A stretch of 64,000 bases of DNA. Origin: Poa pratensis. Taxonomy: Eukaryota; Streptophyta; Magnoliopsida; Poales; Poaceae. The notes under the pieces were generated by a model, which worked only from the letters and a program-made list of their open reading frames with translations, did no database searches and was not told the DNA's origin. Numbering within the stretch: position 1 is the stretch's first letter; each line of letters opens with the position of its first letter. Below are positions 23,561 to 33,986 of the stretch, in pieces. Location: contig CAMZMU010000040.1 of assembly GCA_947311845.1 (NCBI GenBank), positions 58,862,474 to 58,926,473 on the forward strand, given 5' to 3'. The position numbers and the translations under genes are program-made.

Positions 23561-24900
23561 TAAATATAAGTAGGAGCTCAAATCTTGCCACTCTAGTTTA
23601 ACAATCCGGTTACAGGAAGGCTAGCAGATTTTTTCTTCTTCTTTGGATTGCTAAGCCTCTCACTTCTCTTGTTATAACTGGTTTTCTAAAATTTGCCAAT
23701 ACTCTTGGAGATGCTCTAAAGATGATGAATTATTTGCAGTTTCGCACGGTTGCCTTGCCATTGCTGGCCGGGACGGCAGCCGCCAATCGCCGTTCGTCAC
23801 CCACCTCCTCTTCCTGATTTATGCTCTCATTTTTTCCTCCTCTCGGATTAGATCAGACGAGGTAGATCAGGACTAGGACTAGTATATAGAGGACATTCCA
23901 AGAGGCCGGTATGCTCGTCACTCGTCAGCGCGTGCCTCTTGGAATGTACGGTGGCGAGATGCGTGAACGTATGCATAGGATGGGCCGGAGCGGGCGGGCA
24001 TGAAAACGGCGGCGATGCCATTTATAAAGGCCCGCTCAGCTAGCTCGCGGCCGGCCGGGTGTTGCACATGCATGCACGCGCCAGAATGCCTGATGGATGC
24101 GAGATCTCCACATCGTGCACGTCCTGCACACCACCAAACCATGCAGCCAGCCACACTGGACGACGCGATCTGCCTCCCATAAACTGGAGAGATGGATCGA
24201 TCCGTCGTGAAGGTCATGGAGCAGTTGAGACATGCGTAGTGCTGGTAATTCGTGAAAACATCGCTCGCTTCACATGCGACGCGATCGACCGATCTACGCG
24301 GTAAGATCGGTGTTGCCGTGGCGATGGCATTGATCGTTTCCAACCCGTGTGTGATTTCTGGACCTCCTCCTCCGATCCTCTCGATCGATCCATCCATCGG
24401 GCCAAAGTCCAAACCGTACTCTACTCCTAGCTAGAGTATTTGCCTGCCCAACCAAAGTTACTGCAGCTAGATCGTCGATCGAGGAGAGCATAATTGTATG
24501 GCACCGTCGATTTGCTGGTGCAAGTGCAACACGGTTCTTCTTTATTCCTCCACATACACGGATACACCACGTCCGTGTCCAGTTGGTCAAATTGGAGGCA
24601 TGGAGATCGATCCATCGAGCTTTGCAAATCTCGAGGAGCTAGGAACATGCATATCCCCGGCTAGCTTAGCTGCTTTCCTCCCCGACCCTTAATTTTACTT
24701 TTCAGATTTGCGATCGAGCAGCACGTAACCTGCAGGATGCAGTGCACGGGACGGGACGACACTTACAAGCTAGTACAACCTTGCAAAGACATATCGATCG
24801 ATCGTGAGAACTGCATGTCGATACATAGTGTGTGGGCAAAATTTGAATTTGGAAATTTGAGAATTATGATATATTTTATCGTAGGAGAAGCAGTTTGTCA
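23561..24900. other. Intergenic DNA with one strong hairpin
   Basis: No gene recognised; frames here have no known domain. At 23893-23947 two 14-bp arms (ACATTCCAAGAGGC / GCCTCTTGGAATGT) form a perfect stem with a 27-base loop. Confidence 0.45.
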
Positions 24901-24903
24901 TAT

Positions 24904-25945
24904 CGAGTATTTTCAGATATTTAGAAAATTAGAGTATTCGGATATTCTTGAAATAGACCATAATTATTTGTTTCAACTCCATTATTAGGGGAATGCAAAG
25001 GACTTTGATATATTTTATTGTAGTTGCAAATATTTAGCGAGATATATATTACCTGTATATACATATATTCTGGAGTACTTTTTTTTTTTGCAAATTGAAA
25101 TTGTCAAATGTATTGCATGCATTTTTTGTAAGGACTTTGATATATTTTATTGTAGTTGCAAATATTTAGCAAATTGATGGCATAAGTAGTGAGCATTTTT
25201 TTTGTGTGTGCATGCTGATATATTAGTCACATTTGTAAATATTGGGGTGTAAAAAATTTAAGTTTTAAAATTTCAGATATTTAGAAAATTAGAGTATTCG
25301 GATATTCTTGAAGTAGACCATAATTATTTGTTTCAACTCCATTATTAGGGGAATGCAATTTGTGAGATACATATTACCTATATATACATATATTCTGGAG
25401 TACTTTTTTTTTTTGCAAATTGAAATTGTCGAATGTATTGCATGCATTTTTTGTAAGGACTTTGATATATTTTATTGTAGTTGCAAATATTTAGCAAATT
25501 GATGGCATAAGTAGTGAGCATTTTTTTTGTGTGTGCATGCTGATATATTAGTCACATTTGTAAATATTGGGGTGTAAAAAATTTAAGTTTTAAAATTTCA
25601 GATATTTAGAAAATTAGAGTATTCGGGAAAATTAGAGTATTCGGATATTCTTGAAGTAGACCATAATTATTTGTTTCAACTCCATTATTAGGGGAATGCA
25701 ATTTGTGAGATACATATTATCTATATATACATATATTCTGGAGTACTTTTTTTTTTGCAAATTGAAATTGTCGAATGTATTGCATGCATTTTTTGTAAGG
25801 ACTTTGATATATTTTATTGTAGTTGCAAATATTTAGCAAATTGATGGCATAAGTAGTGAGCATTTTTTTATGTGTGTGCATGCTGATATATTAATCACAT
25901 TTGTAAATATTGGGGTGTAAAAAATCTAAGTTTTAAAATTACTGT
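24904..25945. repeat. Tandem array, about three copies of a ~325-345-bp AT-rich unit
   Basis: The word CAGATATTTAGAAAATTAG recurs at 24914, 25274 and 25599, and CTGGAGTAC at 25070, 25395 and 25738. The long stretch from AATTGAAATTGTC through GGCATAAGTAGTGAGC to GGGGTGTAAAAAAT is nearly identical in each copy. The third copy gains an 18-base internal duplication around 25619-25640. The first copy lacks part of the unit, and the last ends near 25940 where the sequence diverges. Confidence 0.9.
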
Positions 25946-26903
25946 TTTCCTGTATATTCTTTATTGTATGAAAATTTAAGTAAGTATAGTTAAATTTTGG
26001 TAAACATGCTTGAAATTAATATGTAGGACAGATAACATTTTTATGCACATTTTGGTACACTAATTATGTTTTTCTGAGTTTAAATAAATTAGTTATGAAT
26101 TTCAAAAGTTTAAATCAAAATTTAGAATTATTGAAAAAAAATTAACTCATGACAAATGGGCCTACTGTCAGGGATTTAATATTTATCAAAATCATTTTAA
26201 AAAACTGTAGCTGACAGGTGGGGCCCGTGATGACGTCAGCCGATGACGTCATCAATGGCCATCTTCTTCCCCGTGCGGTGCTGTCGACGGTGGCGACGGC
26301 GATTCAGAGCGTGAGAGGAAGCGCGGCCTAGCGCAGTCGACGCGGCGCGTTGCGGGGAACCTAAGGGTGGCAGCGCTGGGCAAGGCGAAGTCGGGAGGCG
26401 GCGTATCGGGAGGCGGCGGCAGCGGACGGGCACGGGGAAGACGACGACGGCGCGGCCGCATCCGAGTTTCCCGCCTCGTGATATTTGGTGAGGATGGAAA
26501 GGGGGCCGAGGGCGTCCCGCGCGTGGGCTTCGATTTACTCGGGAGGGCGTGGAGCGGCAGTGCGACGCGGCGGCGGCGGCGGCAGCTACGGCCGTGCGCG
26601 AGGAAGGAGAGAGGAGAGAAGCTGTGTTGTGCGGTAGGTTTTACACCGAAGTCCCTGGAGTTTCACGAAATTACGGATAGGTCCTTTGCGGGCGTTTTTC
26701 TGCAAAACTGCTGCGCCAAAGATCGTGCGAGGCGACGTGTCTGCCCGTGATTGGTAGAAATTCGACTGCTACAGTAATACTGTAGCAGCACGAATTTTGG
26801 AGCCATCTGCACCGTCCGTCAGCTCGATCGAACGGCCAGGGTTTAGGGGCGACGTGGATAGCGGGACGGGGATCGATTCTGTTGTACTTTTATATATAGG
26901 GGA
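25946..26903 (-). mobile_element. GC-rich module resembling the 5' end of a Helitron (minus strand)
   Basis: 26640-26903 aligns by eye with 33545-33859: ...CCCTGG..., GGTCCTTT, GATTGGTAGAAATTCG, a CTGCTACAGTA/TACTGTAGCAG palindrome (26766-26788), GGGGCGACGTGGAT and TTTATATATA near the end. On the minus strand the end would read TCCCCTATATATAAAAG. The host base after it is not the A expected for a clean Helitron insertion, and I found no matching 3' end, so this may be a truncated copy. Two TGACGTCA palindromes lie at 26231-26238 and 26244-26251. Confidence 0.4.
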
Positions 26904-27357
26904 ATGCTAGCTGTGCACTTGCTGTTGTTGGTAGCGTACTGGAGGCCACAGCAGACAGAGCAGAGATCGAGCACAGGAGGGGGATGAGAAGGATCTACCG
27001 CATTAATCCTGCTCCCGATCCATCACGGTAAAACGCGGCAAAAGTCAGTCTAGATGCACGCACGATCGTACTACTCGCGTTCAGGCAAGATAGTACGGTA
27101 GAGATTGCTGATAGGCAGTGAGAAGTGCCGCGGTACGTGATGATCATACAGAGCATCCTGGGATCTTGATCTTTCATCCGTATATCTTGTCCTCGATGTA
27201 CAGTACGTGCATTGCTACTTCTGTACTTAGCTCGGCCGTCGATGAATTGATAAAGCAGTCCGTTAAATCAGCAAAAGAAGAAGGAAAACAACCTCGAGCA
27301 ACTTAATTTGACGACTAATTAGCCAATGTTTCGGCGAGCACTCTAACGATGAGAAAC
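26904..27357. other. Intergenic DNA, no gene recognised
   Basis: No domain, no credible exon series and no repeat that I recognise. Confidence 0.4.
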
Positions 27358-27360
27358 TTA

Positions 27361-27438
27361 GGGTGTGTTTGGTAGCCCTATCAGCATGTCTCACTTGGGA
27401 AAGGTTTGGTGAGGTGATACAACCTACCAAACACACCC
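27361..27438. repeat. 78-bp Tourist-like MITE
   Basis: The terminal inverted repeats are GGGTGTGTTTGGTAG and CTACCAAACACACCC. The element is flanked by TTA on both sides (27358-27360 and 27439-27441), the 3-bp TWA duplication of PIF/Harbinger-type elements. It is too short to encode anything. Confidence 0.8.
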
Positions 27439-27666
27439 TTACATGCCCGAGTGGCCGAGAGAGCGTCCAGTTTTATTTATTTTTTTGCGCGAAAACTCCC
27501 GATCTATTCATCAGCTGTAACGGTAGTACAAAAGGCACAGCAAGTAACAAAAATTACATGAAAGCGCCGCGTTAACAGTGAGCGGAGTTGAATTTTGCTA
27601 ATGATGTTGGTAGGTGGGTGATGGAGTTGAATACTTGCCTTTCCGTGAGAGGTATAGGCAAGTAAG

Positions 27667-28558
27667 GAGGAAATTGCACAAACCACCACTTATTGGTGTT
27701 AGTTTTGCGCAGAACACTTACTTTTGGGGTTCGTTGCTAAGAACACTATTGGGGTAATCAGTTGCACATAGGTCTAATCTGGTATTTCTCTTTGTTAACT
27801 GAATGCTGGTCCCATTTGTAAATGCCAATGTGGAAAATAAAACCGGCCACGTCAACCTCCTAGTCAAGAAAAAAAATACCATGTTTTAGTAGGCAAATAA
27901 AAACTGCCAATATCGCCTGAGCACCAAAACATTCATTCTTGCAGAGCCTGGTATCCTTGACTTGCGGTGGTACATCCTCATCACCAGAACTTGATTGTTC
28001 ACTGGAATGAGACTCGTATACAAGATCTTCAGTAAAAATCCCGTCCATCTTGGGGCAGTCCAAATTTGAGTCAAACTGGTTGTTCATGGGCCAATCTTAA
28101 TGTGATTGCCCTTGGTTCCTCGATGTACCAATCGGAAGGCCACTCCATGCGGCATTGGGGATTACTATTTATCTCCTTGGTACTGTCATTGCTGGTCTCC
28201 ATGCTGCATCTATATAAAAATAATTATTTCACACCAAAAAATTGAATTTAGGATAAACAAGTTTGGCTCTCGAGTATGACGAGAGGATTCGAGATATGTT
28301 CGGCCCTTGTTTAGTTGGATTCACCCTTTTTTTTCTTTGATTTTAATTAGGTGGCTGATGTGGCCGGGTTGGTTTTGCCACATGGGCACTTACAAGCCGG
28401 ACCTACTTGTCAGCAGTCAGATTAACAAAGACAAACACTAGATTAGACCTAGCTGCAACTTATTACCCTAATAGTAGGTGTTCTCTGCAACAAACCCCAA
28501 AAATAGGTGTTTTGCGCAAAACTAGCACCAATAAGCGGTGGTTTGTGCAATTTCCTCA
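27667..28558. mobile_element. Non-autonomous Mutator-like element with ~200-bp TIRs
   Basis: The left TIR (from 27667: GAGGAAATTGCACAAACCAC) and the right TIR (ending at 28557/28558) are inverted copies over roughly 200 bp with scattered mismatches. Both include the phrases TTAGTTTTGCGCA or its variant, GGTCTAATCT and CTTTGTTAA. CAAGTAAG flanks both sides (27659-27666 and 28559-28566); counting one more base gives a 9-bp duplication with one mismatch, as expected for MULEs. The ~450-bp interior holds two short minus-strand frames (28203-28075 and 28085-27860) with no recognised domain. Confidence 0.85.
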
Positions 28559-31500
28559 CAAGTAAGCAACAGAAAGAGAGGTAGACATGGTTGACAGACA
28601 GCGGGACCGCAACCAAGAGCTACCTCGGCCGGGCCGGGAAAATATATATACATGACGATTCACAAGCTGCCTTCACACTGCACCACCATTGATCATTGAC
28701 TAGGGATCTTAGCGCGGCAATGCCGCGCCCGTTTGATAAATTTCAAAACAAAAAAATTAAAAATGTTGAAATATGAATATTATTTTAATTCGAAAAAGTT
28801 TGTGCTTAAAAGAATGTTGAGATTTTGGAATGTCCGTATTGGAATGTATTCAATTTTGTATTCTTTTAATGGTAACAAAATGATCAGATTTGGAAGGTAT
28901 TTAAAATGCTGAAATATGTAAATGTGAAATTTGAGTTTGAGGATGTCAATATCGGAACTTAAATGGTTGTATACTTTTCTGTGCAACAACTAACCTGATG
29001 TCTTAAATAAAACTGCACTTAGAAGATAAAAGGAGGTATCAAAAGACTGTTGATGTATAACAAAGCGACCAATTCAGTCTAGCGTTGGCTTATTTCCTCA
29101 ATAATCAAAGCGATGAAGGATTTAGAAACAAAAGTTGAATGCATCAACTACTAAGCCCAAATAAATATCACACCTGTACATCATTGGCACAACTTTCCAG
29201 GGAGAAAAATAGCACAATATTTTGAGGAAAATGCAGTTAGGATAGTGTGCAGTAACACAGTATGTAGTAAAAGGGTCAAAGTGATAAATATGCAGCAAAG
29301 GAAAACATGAAAAAGATAAACCAAATAATTGTATTTTCTATGTACAACCATGGAGGTATATATATTGTAATACCAGGGAGAACAGGCTCGTTGGACTGTG
29401 CCTTGCAGTTATAGTTCATCGTCAAATTTGGCACCCATAGTTTGGTGTGCATCCAACTGCGGAGGTGAGAAAATAATAGTGAAAACAGAGGAGCCGGGAG
29501 AAGATTGGGAGAACATTATCCCAGACATGCAATACACAAATAAAATGTGCTAGTACACAACGCAGTTAACATATATGCCACTTATTTGATACAAAATGTA
29601 TCATATATATGGTTAAACAGTGCGATTTTGACATTACGACGGGCTATTCTCAGCGACTGTGAAAAAAAATTGAAACCAAAAGGTCATATTTGTGTGGATA
29701 TAGGGATAATACTGTACCATGCTACAATTAAAAGGAAGCTCAAGCATGAAACCTACTATTTTCGTGTATGTGCAACTTCTGAACTCTGGCCTTTATCCTC
29801 TTCCCCTCTCTGGAAGAACAATACAGTCCTGCAGTTCAGCTATAGATCCCACCAACCTGCACACCATGATGGCGCATCATAAGAACCTACATATGTAACC
29901 TATACAAAATATCAGCACAAAGAGCATGAGTAGGTGCTACAAAGGCTTTCCCTGATTGTTTAGAAGATCCTACTTGCTAGAAACAATCGGAGAAAAAACC
30001 AGGCAACATGTTAGTAACAAAGAAGCCTGTACGTGAATACCCTGATTGGGTGCAATACACAACCTAGCCATAGATCTTTCAACTATCCAGAGAGCCTCAA
30101 CCCAAATCAGCACATACTGCATTCGTATATTCTACAAACGATTAGAAACCATAATGTGAGTGTACACTTCACCATAAAAAAGAGAAACAAACCTGGTCAA
30201 ACAGAAATGACCACTCAATACACAAATCAAATGTGCTACTACACAAAAAGGTATCATATATATGGTACAGGTATGGCTTGCTTTCTGCATAGTGAGCGCT
30301 CCTTGCAAAATGCAACACACCATTTTTTATTCAGAAAAACAAAACAACCTAATAAGTTATAATAAGTTATATTGTGCATCTCCATAAGAAGCCACCATTA
30401 GAAAGCACAGATGATAAAGAAAGATGAAAAGAGCATCAAGTACAGTCAGCTATGCAGGAAAAAAACACAAATACAGCTCTACTCTATGCCCAACCAATAG
30501 CACAACTAAAATTATCTCTTTATTCAGATAACCGAAAAGCAGGCCATTTATACGGAAAAAAAATACCAATCAGTTTCAAGTTTAAGCTAAGTGGTCACTG
30601 CATTCTCAGAGCTGTATTTGCTCTCTGATGGCTGACACACCGCGCCCCTCGGGGGAATAGAATGTGTAATGCGCTATATATTTCATTGAAGGAAAAATTG
30701 GCATAAGAAACATTATAAATTCATATATACAATCTAGCATTAGAATAAAAAATCCAATGTAGTCCATCCATATAATTAGTATTAGAATAAAAAATCCAAT
30801 GTATTAGGAGAACAATTAGACATGCAATGTTTTGTAATGTAAGAAAATTCGCTTACATAGCAAACTCAGAGTTCAACAATACTTCAAACATGAAGAGTCA
30901 TTGCCTTTTAAACAGAAATGAGATACCCACCAGCCCCTTGTGGACATAGGTATGTAGGACAAAACAAACGGTCCAAATTATAGCATCACGTGTATGTTTA
31001 TATGACCATCTAAGCTGAACTTGATAAAAGAAGCTCTCACAATATACTCTAGAAATGATTGACTTATACCTTAACAGCGTACATCATCTCAGAAAGGCTC
31101 TTTTGTTCCCTGCAGAAAAAAGTCTTCCATGTTGTGAGAATCCTCCTATTATAACCGCCTACAGTTGAGAAATAACCGCCTACAGCTGAGAAAATTATGT
31201 ACCAAATATCAAGAGGCATTTAAGAAATAGACAAAAAATCCTGAATCAAGCCTGCCAAAGTTATGAACTAACAGACCTATGCATCAAAGAAGAGCAGCAC
31301 ACAATAAAATAAATGTCAGGACATAACTTCCAATATGTAGATTATATCTTGCATGTGAAATTTGACGGAATACAATATATGCATGAATTTATGATATTTT
31401 TCTAACAGCATGTATGAGTTATTAATCAGCACTAATATGTGTGTTGCGAGTGAAAGAGCACAAATATTATTTTTTTATCGATCAAAGAAAAGCAAACATA

Positions 31501-33714
31501 AGCTGGTCATGCGTGTGGCGAGTAATAGACAGATGCAAAGTAACCTTTGAAAGTATCTGGTTTGCTTCATCTAGCTATCGTGGCAACAATATATACAGAC
31601 TACATGTATGATTTGACTTCTTTTCTCGTTTGAGACCAGCGGTGAGTAAATTCACTCAGCAATTCAATGTGGCGATGAAAGAACATACCGTTGAACCAAG
31701 GTGGTTTGAGTGTGTTGGCATGTGGCGTTCGGCCAACATGTCTTCTGTCAGTGTGCACTTGACCTTTGATATGATTGCCTCCATGAACGTCAGGAATAGC
31801 AATCTGAAAAAAGACAGGAATTGGAATCAATCTGCCATCGTTTTACTCCAACTGCTAGACAGGGCACACTGATGTCATCTAGATTATCAAGATCCATGCC
31901 TGGTGATTAACGCCAGCTTTATAAATTGATCTGCTAGTTCGCTAACTGCATTATCCTACCTAATGGAGCAAGGATATGCGGAGAGTGGCTGCAAGAATCT
32001 GTGTGGAAACAATACATGATAGTTAATCTAACTAACTGACTTGATGGATCATATATTTCTATATTAACTGTTTATTCCCGTAGTAATATATTCAGACTTC
32101 TTTAGAGCGGAATAATCGAGTAACACCAAAACAATATGGTAAGTAGTTGAGCATGGAATACATAATTTCGCACACGCACCATAATATACATTTGGATTAG
32201 TTGGTTGCCGTAGTATGATATCTCTTACAGTATTAAAAATGTTTACATTATTGAGACTTAAATCAGAGTTGAGCAATTTCAGCATATACCGCAATTGTTC
32301 CCCGAAGACAAATTAGTACTGCAAGTCGACATATGGAGTAAAAATAGAAGGCATACCTTATTGAAAACCAATGCAGTGTCTCATTAAAAGGCTGCAGCTT
32401 CGGCAAGATGTTCGAATCGTATGAGCAGCAGCTTGGTTGGGCATCGGTGAAACTTCCCCGACAGATGCAGGCTGAAGTATCTTTCCTGTCACTGCGTGTT
32501 GGCATGGATCAGAACTGTAGCAATTCAGTTCACTTCATCCCTGTTTAGATCAGCCGTGCCCAGCACCAACTACTGAATGTTTGCTGGAAATGGAGGGTGC
32601 GGTGCTGCTACAACAGCATGGACAGCTAACGCCGGCCCAGATACGGAGAAGAAGGCGAGCCGGCCAGGAATCGAAGCAGAGAAGGTTTCAGATAACAGCA
32701 GACCCTGGACGAATTTCAGTTGTTGGAGCTTCAAGAACATCCATGAGTGGAGAAGCAGGAAGAAGGGCTTGGGGATGGCCAGCGAGAGACGGATGCCCTG
32801 CTCCCACCACGTCGCCATTCCCGGTGCTGTTCACCTACCGCCGCCGTTCTTGGCAGCAGCCGATCTAGGGTTTCAGGCAAGGGCACGCATGCCGGACCGA
32901 GGAGGAGAACACAGAGAGGAAGAGGAGTCTGAAGCGAAAGGTGGCACACGCGGCAGTGCGCCGGACGCGCACGGTCGTGAGCTGCCATCCCGCAGCGGCG
33001 CCGACCCTTTTGGGACACCGGAGATGGCTCGGCGACGGAGTTCCGCGGCGGCGGACGTCGGACTGCACGGGGAGGTCGAATTAGAGCGAGGGGGGAGCGA
33101 AGGAAGAGGTCCAAGAGAAGTGGCAGGTGAGCGAGATCACGAACCTGTGGTCGGGGGCGGCCGGAGAAGGTGGAGGGAAACCGGAGTGAGCACGGCGGCC
33201 GACGGCCAGAAGCGGAGGAGAACAGCTCGATTCCGGCGGTCCGCTGCATCCCGGCTCGATTTATTCGGGGAGGAGGTAGAGGGCGGCGATGCGGTTCCGC
33301 CGGTGGCCTGAGATCCGCCCGGGGAGGCCGGAGACGGCGGGCAAGGGCGAGGAGGGCCGCGGCGGCGGGGGCGGGGTGGATGCGGCCGCGGCGGCCCAAC
33401 GGGCGCACGGCGGCGGCGATTGCGCGGCCTGCACGGCGTCTCGGACGCCGATTTGCGGCGACGACGGCGAGGACGCGGCGGCGGCCGGCGGCGGCGACGG
33501 CGACCCCCGGGGTCGCACGGGGAGAGAGAAGGAGAAGGGGAGAATGCGGTGCCGTTTTTGCATCGCGGTCCCTGGGTCTTCGCGGATTTGTGGACAGGTC
33601 CTTTCCTTCAGGAAAATCGGAGTGCGTGATGGAATTAGTGGGTGACCGTGGGTTTTTTTGAAAAACCGGCGGGGTACGGGTGACGTGGCGAGCGCGGATT
33701 GGTAGAAATTCGCT

Positions 33715-33738
33715 GCTACTGTAGCTAGCTACAGTAGC
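33715..33738. repeat. Perfect 24-bp palindrome in the Helitron 5' region
   Basis: GCTACTGTAGCT followed by its own reverse complement. Related palindromes occupy equivalent places at 26766-26788 and 20184-20202. Confidence 0.9.
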
Positions 33739-33848
33739 GCGTTTAGGGGGCGACGTGGGGTGCTGCGTGCCGTTGGATGGCGCCGATCGGACGGCCCTCG
33801 TTCTGGGGCGACGTGGATGGCGAAGTTGAGGCAGAATCCAATCAACCT

Positions 33849-33856
33849 TTATATAT
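33849..33856 (+). promoter_or_regulatory. Candidate TATA box for the sterol isomerase gene, inside the Helitron end
   Basis: TTATATAT lies 131 bp before the isomerase ATG, within the last 11 bases of the Helitron. No better TATA is seen between it and the ATG. Use of this box is inferred. Confidence 0.35.
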
Positions 33857-33986
33857 GGATCTAACTAATCTATCTATCGGACGGTGCTCGAACGGTCCAC
33901 TGACTACTGATAAGCATCCATCACGTCCAGTTGACTACACTCTGGTTTGATCGCTCTCCAGCTCCAAGATCGAGACGGCGGCGGCA

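Larger units (their letters stand above)
28700..33859 (-). mobile_element. Probable complete Helitron, non-autonomous
   Basis: Minus-strand orientation. The 3' terminus is CTAG at 28703-28700, preceded by a perfect 7-bp hairpin GCGCGGC-ATT-GCCGCGC (28728-28712). The base outside is T (28699 is A on the plus strand). The 5' terminus reads TCCATATATAAAGG from 33859, with A outside (33860 is T). The insertion therefore sits exactly between A and T, the Helitron target. The 5' part is GC-rich with the 24-bp palindrome at 33715-33738. No Rep/helicase frame is present. The interior (29000-32560) is AT-rich noncoding sequence with short duplicated phrases. The end lies 128 bp before the ATG of the sterol isomerase gene. 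Confidence 0.65.

Noticed and set aside
23918..24412. 164-codon minus-strand open frame
   Set aside because: No recognisable domain, no ATG context support, competing frames open on both strands.
27444..27470. A-box-like TGCCCGAGTGGCCGAGAG suggesting a tRNA-Ser/Leu gene
   Set aside because: No B box (GGTTCGAATCC-like) and no acceptor stem within 100 bases downstream.
32577..33661. Several long overlapping GC-rich frames on both strands
   Set aside because: All six frames are open because of GC bias; Arg/Pro/Gly/Ala composition, no domain, and the DNA belongs to the Helitron 5' module.
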